Shown here in pieces: positions 44,650 through 53,698 of a stretch of 64,000 bases of DNA. The translations under genes were made by a program, and so were the position numbers. The stretch is from assembly GCF_024701375.2 (NCBI RefSeq), contig NZ_CP113910.1, positions 3,782,001-3,846,000 of the forward strand. Direction: 5' to 3'. The notes beneath the pieces were generated by a model, which made no database searches, was not told where the DNA came from, and saw nothing but the letters and a program-made list of their open reading frames with translations. This DNA is from Streptomyces sp. KMM 9044 (lineage in GTDB: Bacteria; Actinomycetota; Actinomycetes; Streptomycetales; Streptomycetaceae). How positions within the stretch are numbered: position 1 is the stretch's first letter; every line of letters starts with the position of its first letter.

Positions 44650-45665
44650 GCCGCCACCTCGTCCTTCGGGTTGTGGGAGTCGGCGGAGCCGGTCTGGGTG
44701 TCGTGGCCGGTGAGGGCGAGGAACACCTCGTCCAGGCTCGGCTGGCCGAGCGAGAAGTTGTCGACGGTGACGCCGGCCGCGGCCAGTTCGTTCAGGGCGC
44801 GGGCGGCCTGTTCGGCGGCGGTGTCCTGGCTCGCGGCCGCGCCCAGGCGGGCGGTGAGCGTCACCGGGTCGGGCTCGGGCTGCACCGTCACGTCGAGCAG
44901 GCGGCGCAGCAGATCCGCGGCGAGCGGCCGTTGATCCGGATCGCGCAGCCGCAGATGGACGGTGCCGGCGCCGACGGAGGCCTTCAGTTCGCCCTTGGTG
45001 CCCTCGGCGATCACCTTCCCGCGGTCGATGACGGCGATCCGGGACGCCAGCTGGTCGGCCTCGTCCAGGTACTGCGTGGTCAGCAGCACGGTCGTGCCCT
45101 GGGCGACCACCGCGCGCACGATGTCCCACACCTGGTTGCGGCTGCGCGGGTCCAGGCCGGTCGTCGGCTCGTCGAGGAACAGCAGGTCGGGGGTGTTGAG
45201 GATGGACGCGGCGATGTCGATACGGCGCCGCATGCCGCCCGAGTAGTGCTTGACCTGCTTCGCCGCCGCGTCCGTCAGGCCGAACGCCTCCAGGAGCTGG
45301 GCGGCACGGGTGCGGGCGGCCGGTTTGTGGTGGCCGAGCAGCCGGGCCAGCAGAATCAGGTTCTCGGCACCGGTGAGGTCCTCGTCCACGGACGCGTACT
45401 GCCCGGTGAGGCTCACCAGGCCGCGCACCGTGTCGGCCTCGCGCACGATGTCATGGCCGAAGACACGGGCGTCGCCGCCGTCCGGCCTCAGCAGGGTGGC
45501 GAGCATCTTCACGGTGGTGGTCTTGCCGGCGCCGTTCGGTCCGAGGACGCCGTACACCGTCCCGGCCGGTACGGCGAGGTCGACCCCGTCGACGGCCCGG
45601 GTCTCACCGAAGGTCTTGACCAGGCCGGCGGTCTCGATCGCCAGGCCGGACGTCTGCGTACTCAT
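44646..45665 (-). CDS. ABC transporter ATP-binding protein (DrrA-like)
   Basis: This 339-residue ATPase has Walker [15 protein letters not shown] (about residue 40), signature [13 protein letters not shown], Walker [13 protein letters not shown] and the H-loop region [15 protein letters not shown]-terminal DrrA-type domain follows. It pairs with the permease downstream. The start at 45665 reads [15 protein letters not shown] and GGAAGGACC precedes it. Confidence 0.94.
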   Translation of the reverse strand: MSTQTSGLAIETAGLVKTFGETRAVDGVDLAVPAGTVYGVLGPNGAGKTTTVKMLATLLRPDGGDARVFGHDIVREADTVRGLVSLTGQYASVDEDLTGAENLILLARLLGHHKPAARTRAAQLLEAFGLTDAAAKQVKHYSGGMRRRIDIAASILNTPDLLFLDEPTTGLDPRSRNQVWDIVRAVVAQGTTVLLTTQYLDEADQLASRIAVIDRGKVIAEGTKGELKASVGAGTVHLRLRDPDQRPLAADLLRRLLDVTVQPEPDPVTLTARLGAAASQDTAAEQAARALNELAAAGVTVDNFSLGQPSLDEVFLALTGHDTQTGSADSHNPKDEVAA

Positions 45666-45882
45666 GCTTCGGGTCCTTCCATGTGCTTCCAGGTGCTGGG
45701 GCTACGCAGGGAGAGACCTTCACCGTCGCGCAAATTCATCGCTCCCGCACATGGTTTTCCCGCGAACCGGTCCAACGACGGACCCCGCCCCCGTCCATGG
45801 ACCCAGGCCGGCCCCGGGCCGGACCCAGACCCGCCCTCGCACCTGAGCCGCCCACGGTCCGGCCAGGGGTAGCGTCGTTCTC

Positions 45883-46863
45883 ATGTATGCGATCACGATT
45901 CCCGAACCCGGTGGGCCCGAGGCGCTGGTGTGGGAGAAGGTCCCCGATCCCGTTCCCGGCGAGGGCGAAGTGCTGGTAGAGGTGGTGGCCGGCGCCGTCA
46001 ACCGTGCCGACATCATGCAGCGACAGGGTTTCTACGACCCCCCGCCCGGTGCCTCCCCCTACCCCGGCCTGGAGTGCTCCGGCCGGATCACCGCACTCGG
46101 TCCCGGGGTGACCGGGTGGGCGGTCGGTGACGAGGTGTGCGCGCTGCTCGCGGGCGGCGGCTACGCGGAGCGGGTCGCCGTCCCGGTGGGCCAGCTGCTT
46201 CCCGTCCCCAAGGGGCTCGACCCCAAGCAGGCGGCGGCACTCCCGGAGGTCGTCTGCACGGTCTGGTCGAACGTCTTCATGGTGTCCCATCTCCGCCCCG
46301 GCGAGACACTGCTCGTGCACGGCGGCTCCAGCGGCATCGGCACCTTGGCGATCCAGCTCGCCAAGGCCGTCGGCGCCAAGGTCGCCGTCACGGCCGGTAC
46401 GAAGGAGAAGCTGGAGCGCTGCGCCGAGCTGGGCGCCGACATCCTGGTCAACTACCGCGAGCAGGACTTCGTGGCCGAGCTGGAGCAGGCCACCGACGGC
46501 GCCGGCGCGGACGTCATCCTCGACAACATGGGTGCCAAGTACCTGGACCGCAACGTCAAGGCCCTCGCCGTCAACGGTCGGCTCGCGATCATCGGCCTGC
46601 AGGGTGGTGCCAGGGGCGAGCTGAACATCGGCGCCCTCCTGAGCAAGCGCGCCGCCGTCAGCGCGACCTCGCTGCGCGCCCGGCCGCCGGCGGAGAAGGC
46701 GGCGATCGTCGCGGCCGTACGGGAACACGTCTGGCCGCTGGTCGACGGCGGCCATGTCCGCCCCGTCGTCGACCGTGAGATCCCGATGCCGGACGCGGCC
46801 GCCGCCCACCGGGTCGTGGAGGCCAGCAGCCACATCGGCAAGGTGCTGCTGATCGCGCCGTAG
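45883..46863 (+). CDS. Zinc-independent NAD(P)H:quinone oxidoreductase (MDR family)
   Basis: This is a 326-residue medium-chain reductase of the quinone oxidoreductase type. It opens MYAITIPEPGGPEALVWEKV, has the NAD(P)-binding HGGSSGIGTLAIQLAKAVGA at about residues 146-165, and ends DAAAAHRVVEASSHIGKV. The zinc-ligand cysteines of alcohol dehydrogenases are absent, so it is a quinone or enone reductase. It is divergent from drrA across a 217-bp gap and appears monocistronic. Confidence 0.92.
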   Translation: MYAITIPEPGGPEALVWEKVPDPVPGEGEVLVEVVAGAVNRADIMQRQGFYDPPPGASPYPGLECSGRITALGPGVTGWAVGDEVCALLAGGGYAERVAVPVGQLLPVPKGLDPKQAAALPEVVCTVWSNVFMVSHLRPGETLLVHGGSSGIGTLAIQLAKAVGAKVAVTAGTKEKLERCAELGADILVNYREQDFVAELEQATDGAGADVILDNMGAKYLDRNVKALAVNGRLAIIGLQGGARGELNIGALLSKRAAVSATSLRARPPAEKAAIVAAVREHVWPLVDGGHVRPVVDREIPMPDAAAAHRVVEASSHIGKVLLIAP

Positions 46864-46867
46864 GACT

Positions 46868-46895
46868 GCCGGATGCCGGATGCCGGATGCCGGAT
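46868..46895. repeat. 7-bp tandem repeat (GCCGGAT x4)
   Basis: GCCGGAT is repeated four times right after the oxidoreductase stop. Confidence 0.85.
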
Positions 46896-46913
46896 GTCCG
46901 TGGGCCCCGGGCC

Positions 46914-47654
46914 TCAGCTCCGCCGCAACCTGAGGCCCGCGAACGCCAGCCCCAGCCCGAGCCCCATCAGGACGAGTCCGCTGCCCAGCGGCAGGATGCG
47001 CAGCATGGGCTCGGCGGAGCGCCCGGTGCCGGTGGCGGCGTTCGCCGCAGGCTGCCGCGACACCTCGGAGGGCACCACGGGGGAGGTCTCCCGGGACTGG
47101 GCCGCGTCCGGGGCGGACCCGGTGTCCGCCGCGTCGGCATGGGCCTTGCCCGGGTTCTCGGGGACGCCGCTCACACCGTCGCCGGTGTCGCGTCCGCCGT
47201 CGCCCGGTCCGTCGTCCCGTCCGTCCCACGGGCCGGCCTTCCCGGCCTCTCGGGGACTCTCGGGCCTCTCGCTTTGTTCCTCCGCTGCGGGCACCTCCCG
47301 CCCCGGCCGCTTCCGTCCTTCCCCGGGGCGGCTGCCGGCCCTGGAGGGTTCCGCGGAGGGCGAGAGCGACGGCTTCTCGGCCGAAGCGGGAGCCGAGCGG
47401 AAGGGCGGGGGAACGGAGGAGGCGGAGGAAGGGCGCGTGGTCGCGTGGGAAGGCGCGTCGGGCGGCCCGCCCAGCACCTCCTGGCGCCCGCCCGCCGCCC
47501 CGTCGGCTCCGTACGCCACCGACGTACCGAAGGACGCCGCGACAGGGCTGTACGGCATCATCACCCCCGCCCCCGTCATCACCCCGAGCACGACACCCGC
47601 TCGCAGGGCGAGCCCCGCCCCCGTCGCCCCCGTTACACGTAGCCATGAAGTCAC
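46914..47654 (-). CDS. Secreted or membrane-anchored low-complexity protein
   Basis: This is a 246-residue protein. An N-terminal signal-like hydrophobic stretch (about residues 8-38, ALRAGVVLGVMTGAGVM) is followed by about 165 residues rich in Pro, Ser, Glu and Gly with no recognisable fold. A C-terminal transmembrane helix (about 222-240, GSGLVLMGLGLGLAFAGL) and basic LRLRRS end it, like proteins kept at the cell surface. No LPXTG-type motif is seen. The GTG at 47654 has GGGAGG upstream. I do not recognise the family. The overlapping plus-strand frames are shadows. Confidence 0.6.
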   Translation of the reverse strand: MTSWLRVTGATGAGLALRAGVVLGVMTGAGVMMPYSPVAASFGTSVAYGADGAAGGRQEVLGGPPDAPSHATTRPSSASSVPPPFRSAPASAEKPSLSPSAEPSRAGSRPGEGRKRPGREVPAAEEQSERPESPREAGKAGPWDGRDDGPGDGGRDTGDGVSGVPENPGKAHADAADTGSAPDAAQSRETSPVVPSEVSRQPAANAATGTGRSAEPMLRILPLGSGLVLMGLGLGLAFAGLRLRRS

Positions 47655-47848
47655 GAGGTGACCTCCCGCGCCGGCCGGTGCCCGTTCGCACCGTCGGCAA
47701 GATGGGCCGGATGGACCCCCACAGGCTCGCATTACCGTGTGCACCCGGCATTTCGGATTCCTCCACTCAGGGGGGCGGCCGGGGGAGCGGCCCGGGGGCG
47801 GTCAGGGGGCCTCGGAGGTGTGCGGCGGGTGTGCGAGAGAATGGTCGT

Positions 47849-48397
47849 ATGGAGATGCCGAGGAATGAACGGTCGCCGGACAATCCGCAGGTTCTGGTCG
47901 TCGGCCAGGACGGCATGGCGCTCGGTGGGGGCACCGGGGACGGGGACGAGGACTCCCGCGAGGTCCCGGTGACGGATCAGGTGGAGCAGCCCGCGAAGGT
48001 CATGCGGATCGGCAGCATGATCAAGCAGCTGCTGGAGGAGGTGCGCGCGGCTCCTCTGGACGAGGCCAGCAGGGTCCGGCTCAAGGAGATCCACGCCAGC
48101 TCGGTGAAGGAGCTGGAGGACGGGCTCGCGCCCCAACTGGTCGAGGAGCTGGAGCGGCTCTCGCTCCCCTTCACGGACGAGGCGACCCCGAGCGACGCCG
48201 AACTGAGGATCGCGCAGGCCCAGTTGGTGGGCTGGCTGGAGGGCCTCTTCCACGGCATCCAGACCACCCTCTTCGCCCAGCAGATGGCCGCGCGCGCCCA
48301 GCTGGAGCAGATGCGCCGGGCCCTTCCGCCGGGTGTCGGTGACGGCGGCCACGAGGACCCCCCGATGGGCGGCCGCTCGGGCGGCCCCTACCTGTAG
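47849..48397 (+). CDS. bpa: Bacterial proteasome activator Bpa (PafE)
   Basis: This 182-residue DUF2587 protein forms a ring that opens the 20S proteasome without ATP. The helical core reads KVMRIGSMIKQLLEEVRAAP, LKEIHASSVKELEDGLAPQL and LVGWLEGLFHGIQTTLFAQQ. The C-terminus ends GGPYL, corresponding to the proteasome-docking GQYL motif with P instead of Q. The ATG at 47849 is chosen over the upstream GTG and the ATG at 47855. No proteasome genes lie in this window. Confidence 0.92.
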   Translation: MEMPRNERSPDNPQVLVVGQDGMALGGGTGDGDEDSREVPVTDQVEQPAKVMRIGSMIKQLLEEVRAAPLDEASRVRLKEIHASSVKELEDGLAPQLVEELERLSLPFTDEATPSDAELRIAQAQLVGWLEGLFHGIQTTLFAQQMAARAQLEQMRRALPPGVGDGGHEDPPMGGRSGGPYL

Positions 48398-48435
48398 TCG
48401 TCCGCGTTCCCGCCCCGCTGCGGCAGGAACAAGCC

Positions 48436-48467
48436 AAAGGGGCCCGGCACCGAAGCCGGGCCCCTTT
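48436..48467. terminator. Bidirectional terminator between bpa and a Ser/Thr kinase
   Basis: AAAGGGGCCCGGC pairs perfectly with GCCGGGCCCCTTT, with A and T tracts on both sides. It serves both convergent genes. Confidence 0.85.
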
Positions 48468-48484
48468 CGTACGTCCTTGTGTAC

Positions 48485-50149
48485 TCAGGCGTTCGGCGGG
48501 TTGCCCGTGGAGACGTCGAGCTGGATCTTGGGCATGTCCTCGGGGTCGACGTCCGTGCCGGCGGCGGGGAACTGGTTCATGACCGCGCCTTCGCCGTAGG
48601 TGTTCTCGTCGACGGTGCGCACCTCGAGGTCCCAGCCGGCGGCCTGGAAGCACTCCTTGACCGACCTGATGTACTTGAACTTCAGCTTCGGGACCTGGAC
48701 CTTGTCCTCGTCGTTGTAGGACTCCTGCGGGTCCGTGCACTCCTCCGGGTCGATCGTCTTCGTCGTGTCGGGCCCGCGGTGGCCGGACACCTTGGACGCC
48801 GACACCGAAGCGCCGACGCCCGGGTCGCCGCCCCTGTTGTCCTCGTCACCGCCGCCGTTGGCCAGCAGGGCCGCGAGCAGGCCGCCGACGGCGAGGACGG
48901 ACACGGCGATCGAGCCGATGATCACCGGCTTGTTGTTCCTGCCGCCGCCCGGTCCGCCCGAGCCCGAAGCCCGGGGCGTCAGGTTGTACGGCGGCGGCGT
49001 CGACGGACCGCCCTGCTGCGCGCCGTAAGGGGAATGGGGTGTCGCGTAGCCAGCCTGCGGGGCGCCCTGCTGCGGATAGCCGTACGCCGAGGGGGCCGGG
49101 GCGCCGTACGGGTTCGGGGTGTGGTGCTGGGGCGGGACCGGTGCGTACGGGGTCTGGACGCTGCCCGGGGCCGCCTGCGCCGACTGGTCGATGGGCGGGA
49201 ACACCGCGGAGCCGACGCCCGCGCCGCTCTGCCCGTGCGCTCCGGGGACGATGCTCGGCGGGGCCGCCTGGAAGGACCGGCTCACCCGCAGGCACTCGCC
49301 GCGCATGGCCTCGGCGCTGGGGAAGCGCTCGTTCGGGTTCTTCTTCAGCGCGCGGGCGATCAGCGCGTCCACGGCCGGGGGCAGCGCGCGGTTGACCGAG
49401 GAGGCGAGCGGCGGCTCCTCCTGTACGTGCGCGTACGCGATGGCCAGCGGCGAGTCGGCGTCGAACGGAAGCCGTCCGGTGACCAGCTGGAAGAGCATGA
49501 TGCCGACCGAGTACAGGTCGGAGCGGGCATCGACGCCCCGCCCGAGCGCCTGCTCGGGCGAGAGGTACTGCGGGGTGCCGACGACCATGCCGGTCTGCGT
49601 CATCGACGTCACGCCGGACTGCATGGCGCGGGCGATGCCGAAGTCCATCACCTTGACCACGCCGCGCTTGGCCGTCATCACGTTGCCCGGCTTGATGTCC
49701 CGGTGGACCAGGCCCATCTCGTGGCTGATCTCCAGGGCGGCCAGCACGTCCGCGGTGATCTTCAGTGCCTTGTCGGCGGGCATCGCGCCCTGCTGCCGCA
49801 CGTCCTCGTCGAGCACGGAGCCGAGCGGGCGGCCCTCGACGTACTCCATGACGATGTACGGCGTCAGCATGCCCTCCACATCGTCCTCGCCGGTGTCGAA
49901 CACCGAGACGATGTTGGTGTGCGTGAGCTTCGCCACGGACTGGGCCTCGCGGCGGAAGCGTTCGCGGAAGGCCTGTTCCCTGCCGAGTTCCGTGTGCAAG
50001 GTCTTGATCGCGACCTGACGGTCGAGCACGCTGTCGTACGCGAGGTGGACCGAGGCCATGCCGCCCTGGCCGAGCAGGTCCCGAAGTTGGTAGCGGCCGC
50101 CTGCGAGCGCCCGCCCCGCGTTGTGGTCCTGTGCGCCGTCCTGGCTCAT
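48485..50149 (-). CDS. Serine/threonine kinase with single PASTA domain
   Basis: This is a 554-residue membrane kinase. The kinase domain (about 20-285) has GQGGMASVHLAYD, IKTL lysine, HRDIKPGNVM, DFG and GTPQYLSPEQ. A Pro/Gln/Tyr-rich linker of about 100 residues precedes a transmembrane helix at about 425-445 (VIIGSIAVSVLAVGGLLAAL). One PASTA-like domain forms the outside end (VQVPKLKFKYIRSVKECFQA and after). The ATG at 50149 (MSQDGAQDHN) is preferred over the longer reading from 50212. It is divergent from the second kinase, across a 358-bp shared promoter region. Confidence 0.93.
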   Translation of the reverse strand: MSQDGAQDHNAGRALAGGRYQLRDLLGQGGMASVHLAYDSVLDRQVAIKTLHTELGREQAFRERFRREAQSVAKLTHTNIVSVFDTGEDDVEGMLTPYIVMEYVEGRPLGSVLDEDVRQQGAMPADKALKITADVLAALEISHEMGLVHRDIKPGNVMTAKRGVVKVMDFGIARAMQSGVTSMTQTGMVVGTPQYLSPEQALGRGVDARSDLYSVGIMLFQLVTGRLPFDADSPLAIAYAHVQEEPPLASSVNRALPPAVDALIARALKKNPNERFPSAEAMRGECLRVSRSFQAAPPSIVPGAHGQSGAGVGSAVFPPIDQSAQAAPGSVQTPYAPVPPQHHTPNPYGAPAPSAYGYPQQGAPQAGYATPHSPYGAQQGGPSTPPPYNLTPRASGSGGPGGGRNNKPVIIGSIAVSVLAVGGLLAALLANGGGDEDNRGGDPGVGASVSASKVSGHRGPDTTKTIDPEECTDPQESYNDEDKVQVPKLKFKYIRSVKECFQAAGWDLEVRTVDENTYGEGAVMNQFPAAGTDVDPEDMPKIQLDVSTGNPPNA

Positions 50150-50507
50150 GTTCCGCGTCCCCCGTAGCCTCTCCGGCGCTGCCGTCGGCGACCGATTCCT
50201 CGTAGATCCCATGCGCTATTCCCGGCCAAGTCTGCCCGAGGCCACGGACACGTCAAGCGTGGGGCCCGTTCCGTGACCGTACGGGACAGAAGAGTCGCGG
50301 AAGCGTTACAGGGGGCGGGAGCCCGGGCCGCCACCCGGCGTACAGAATTTGCACGACGATACGGACTACGGGTTTCATGGCCGGTCCGTCTCGTGCCGGT
50401 CCGGGCATCCCGTCCCGGACCGGAGGTCGGCGCGGAGGCTGTAGCGTGGCCGACGGAGACCGTGACAACACCGCGCGCACCGCGGGCAGAAACGACGGCG
50501 AGGACTG
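50150..50507. promoter_or_regulatory. Shared promoter region of two divergent Ser/Thr kinases
   Basis: No gene is seen in these 358 bp. The comparatively AT-rich part around 50340-50385 (GAATTTGCACGACGATACGG) is the best promoter candidate. No recognised operator is visible. Confidence 0.45.
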
Positions 50508-52112
50508 ATGGCACAGCAGCAGCGCGCCCAGGGCCCGTCCGACCCCGAGGCGACTGGCGGCGGCATGTCGGACGCGCCGGACAACTGGGGTAACGGCGGA
50601 CTTGTGGGCGACGGCCGTTACCGGCTGACGCACAGACTCGGCCGGGGCGGCATGGCCGAGGTGTTCGCCGCCGAGGACGTGCGCCTCGGACGTACGGTCG
50701 CCGTCAAACTGCTGCGCGCCGATCTCGCCGAGGACCCGATCTCCAAAGCGCGGTTCACCCGCGAGGCGCAGTCGGTGGCCGGTCTCAACCACCACGCGAT
50801 CGTCGCCGTGTACGACTCCGGTGAGGACGTCGTGGGCGGCCAGTCCGTGCCGTACATCGTCATGGAGATCGTCGAGGGCCGCACGATTCGCGATCTCCTG
50901 CTCAACGCCGAGGCGCCCGGTCCCGAACAGGCGCTGATCATCGTCTCCGGCGTCCTGGAGGCGCTGGCCTACTCGCACCAGCACGGCATCGTGCACCGCG
51001 ACATCAAGCCCGCCAACGTCATCATCACGCACAACGGTGCCGTGAAGGTGATGGACTTCGGCATCGCCCGCGCGCTGCACGGCGCGTCCACGACGATGAC
51101 GCAGACCGGCATGGTCATGGGCACCCCGCAGTACCTCTCGCCCGAGCAGGCGCTCGGCAAGGCCGTCGACCACCGGTCCGACCTGTATGCGACCGGCTGC
51201 ATGCTGTACGAACTCCTGGCACTGCGGCCCCCGTTCACGGGCGAGACGCCGCTGTCCGTGGTCTACCAGCACGTGCAGGACACCCCCACGCCCCCGTCGG
51301 AGGCCTCGGACGGCAGTCCGCCGGAGCTTGACGGGCTTGTCATGCGCTCACTCGCCAAGGATCCGGACGACCGGTTCCAGACGGCCGAGGAGATGCGCGG
51401 ACTGGTCCAGTACGGGCTGCAGATGCTCTACGACCAGGGCGGCCACACGGGCACCTGGAACACCGGCCCGGTCGACATGCACGACGGCCGGCACACCCCG
51501 GCGGCGGGTTTCGCGGGCACGGCCGCGATGCCGCACCCGGACGCCTCCGGTACCGCGGCCATCCCGAAGCCGATCCTGCCCAACCGGTACGGCGGAGGGG
51601 ACGACGGCGGCTTCGAGGGCGGCGACAACCGGGGCGACGGCCGCGGCAAGCTGTGGATCCTCGCGGTGCTCGCGGTGATCGCCGTCGTCGCGGGTGTCGC
51701 GCTGGCGCTGAGCGGCGGCGACAGCGAGGGTGACAAGAACCCGACCGAGTCGCCTTCCTCCTCGCAGACCACCGAGGAGGAGAAGCCCAGTGAGACGCCG
51801 ACCGAGACCGAGACCGAGACCGAGGAGCCGGAGGCGCCGAACACGGACACCGGCACCGGCAGCGGTTCCGGTGGTGGTGGCTACGTCCCGTCGTACGACC
51901 CGGCTCCGACACCGACGCAGAGCGAGACGGAGACAGAGGAGCCGACGGGCGACCCGACGGACGTCCCGACGACGCCGACCGAGACCGAGACCGAGGAGCC
52001 GCCGGAGACGGGCGGCAGTGAGGGCGGTGCGGCCGACGGCGGCGGTGAGGGCGGTGCGGCCGACGGCGGCGGTGAGGGCGGTGCGGTCGACGGCGGGATC
52101 ACCGGCGGCTGA
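50508..52112 (+). CDS. Serine/threonine kinase with Thr/Glu- and Gly-rich extracellular tail
   Basis: This is a 534-residue kinase. The kinase domain (about 35-300) has GRGGMAEVFAAEDVRLGRT, VAVKLLRADL, HRDIKPANVI, DFG and GTPQYLSPEQ. A transmembrane helix at about 382-402 (LWILAVLAVIAVVAGVALAL) leads to a low-complexity outside tail: ETPTETETETEE-type repeats, then a 9-residue unit GGEGGAADG three times (27-bp DNA repeat at about 52012-52095). No PASTA domain is present, unlike the divergent partner. The tail may span the wall or be glycosylated. It is convergent with the phosphotransferase gene. Confidence 0.92.
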   Translation: MAQQQRAQGPSDPEATGGGMSDAPDNWGNGGLVGDGRYRLTHRLGRGGMAEVFAAEDVRLGRTVAVKLLRADLAEDPISKARFTREAQSVAGLNHHAIVAVYDSGEDVVGGQSVPYIVMEIVEGRTIRDLLLNAEAPGPEQALIIVSGVLEALAYSHQHGIVHRDIKPANVIITHNGAVKVMDFGIARALHGASTTMTQTGMVMGTPQYLSPEQALGKAVDHRSDLYATGCMLYELLALRPPFTGETPLSVVYQHVQDTPTPPSEASDGSPPELDGLVMRSLAKDPDDRFQTAEEMRGLVQYGLQMLYDQGGHTGTWNTGPVDMHDGRHTPAAGFAGTAAMPHPDASGTAAIPKPILPNRYGGGDDGGFEGGDNRGDGRGKLWILAVLAVIAVVAGVALALSGGDSEGDKNPTESPSSSQTTEEEKPSETPTETETETEEPEAPNTDTGTGSGSGGGGYVPSYDPAPTPTQSETETEEPTGDPTDVPTTPTETETEEPPETGGSEGGAADGGGEGGAADGGGEGGAVDGGITGG

Positions 52113-52216
52113 CCACCGGTCACGGACCACGAGGCGGGCCCAGAGCCCGCCGCCCCACCCCGCGCGGAGCGCGTCCGCGCGGGGTGACGTCGTGAACGGG
52201 CCGCCGGGCACCCGCC

Positions 52217-53248
52217 TCACGCGGTGAACGCCGCGCGCACCGCGTCGTACTCCCGGGTCCACCACACCACCAGCGCGGCCGTGGCCGGGAACTGGGGATC
52301 CGCGCGGGTGTCGCCGCGCTCGTAGTGCCAGCGGAGCATCCAGAAGTCGTTGAGTCGTTCCCACCACACCCGGTGCACCGCCGCGGCGAGTTGGGCGGGC
52401 GTGGCTTCCGCGCCGCGCCGGTACGCGCGGGCGTAGGACCGTACGCGGGGCAGGTCGAGGGTGCCCGAGGGCCGGACGAAGAAGATCGCCGCGGCGCGCA
52501 CGGCCTCCTCCGCGCGGGGCCGCACACCGAGCCGGTCCCAGTCGACGATCGCCGCGGGCGCGTCCCCCCGGTACAGCACGTTGAACGGGTGGAAGTCGCC
52601 GTGCACCCACCCCACCGCGCCCCCGCGCGGAGGACGCCGGTCGGCGTGCCGCTCCAGGAGGGTCCGCCGTTCCAGGAGCCGGCGGCGGGCGAGGGCGTCG
52701 AAGGAGTCGACGGGACGGTGCCGGCGGACGCGGCCGAGCAGGTCGTCGATGAGGGTGAGGGTGCCGGCCGGATCGGCGCTCTCCGCCGGAGCGCCGTGGG
52801 TTCGCGCGTGGGCCGGCATGACGCGTTCCAGACCGGCGTGCACTGCCCCGAGCAGTGCCCCGAGCCGTGCGCACTGCCCCGGTGTGAGCTGCCCGCCGTG
52901 CCGGTGCCGACCGTCGATCCAGGGGTGCAGGGCGTACGCGTGGCCGCCGACCACGGCGACCGTGCGCCCGTCCCGGGCGGGCAGCGGCGGGGCCACCGGC
53001 ACGCCCAGTTCGGCCAGGCTCCGGGTGGCCCGGTGCTGGCGGACGATCGCGGCCGGATCCGCGGTCTCGGGGTCGAAGTGATGCTTGAGGAAGTAGCGGC
53101 CGTGGGTCGTCCGCAGGCGGTAGCCGCGGTTGAGCAGCCCTTCGTCGACGGGTTCGCAGGTCACCGCGGAACCGGCGGAATACCTGCGCAGCAGGGCGCC
53201 CAGAGGGGGCGTGCAAGGAACAGGGGGTGGTACACGTAAGCACGACAC
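52217..53248 (-). CDS. Aminoglycoside-phosphotransferase-family kinase with TTA codon
   Basis: This 343-residue kinase-like protein has YFLKHHFDPETADP (nucleotide lysine), GWVHGDFHPFNVLYRG with the catalytic HGDFHPFN loop (about residue 231) and AIVDWDRLGV (metal-binding D). The family phosphorylates small molecules; the substrate is unknown. The only start upstream of the conserved N-lobe is the GTG at 53248, and the fourth codon is then TTA. If this start is right, translation depends on bldA, the tRNA that couples differentiation to translation. No clear ribosome binding site precedes it. Confidence 0.8.
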   Translation of the reverse strand: MSCLRVPPPVPCTPPLGALLRRYSAGSAVTCEPVDEGLLNRGYRLRTTHGRYFLKHHFDPETADPAAIVRQHRATRSLAELGVPVAPPLPARDGRTVAVVGGHAYALHPWIDGRHRHGGQLTPGQCARLGALLGAVHAGLERVMPAHARTHGAPAESADPAGTLTLIDDLLGRVRRHRPVDSFDALARRRLLERRTLLERHADRRPPRGGAVGWVHGDFHPFNVLYRGDAPAAIVDWDRLGVRPRAEEAVRAAAIFFVRPSGTLDLPRVRSYARAYRRGAEATPAQLAAAVHRVWWERLNDFWMLRWHYERGDTRADPQFPATAALVVWWTREYDAVRAAFTA

Positions 53249-53698
53249 GCGCCAGATGCTAGGGCACCGCGCGAGGCCGTGAGCTGGGCGTTGTCGCATT
53301 AAGTCATTTCCGGTCGCACTGTGTGCTCGATCTGCCGCCGGGCGGGTGCCCGGGCGCGGGACACGACCCTTCCCGTGTCCGGGGTCTCCGGGATAACGTG
53401 CCGGTGCTCCGGCCTCCTGCAAGGCTGTGACCAGCGCGCCTTTCCCGCCTTTCCGATTTACTTGGAAATCCAAGCAAAATCGCAGGTCAGGAAGGGTTTC
53501 ACAGAAATGTGGCGCACTGGGTAACGTGCTATTTGCAGGTCGCTCGCCGGGGCACCTGTCACGCCTGTTCCCGGCCGGGCGGCACCCACCCCGTGCCCGT
53601 GGTCGAGAAGAGGTGAGCCTCCCCCAGGCCTCGACGCGCTGGAGGGGGACCCCAGACCTGCCGGCAACCCCGGGGGTCGGACCGACGGAGGAGCACAC
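53249..53698. promoter_or_regulatory. Promoter region of bkd cluster 2
   Basis: These 450 bp hold a palindrome at 53461-53474 and a comparatively AT-rich stretch around 53455-53490 that could carry the promoter. No gene is recognised. Confidence 0.5.
53461..53474. promoter_or_regulatory. Palindrome CTTGGA-AA-TCCAAG upstream of bkd cluster 2
   Basis: Perfect 6-bp arms around two A residues lie about 230 bp before the E1 alpha start. This could be an Lrp or other dimeric regulator site. The cluster 1 Lrp-bkd gap has no copy that I can see. Confidence 0.4.

Noticed and set aside
52134..52150. Small hairpin between the convergent kinase and phosphotransferase genes
   Set aside because: The 6-bp stem is short and has no T-run; it may help termination, but support is too weak to list as a terminator.
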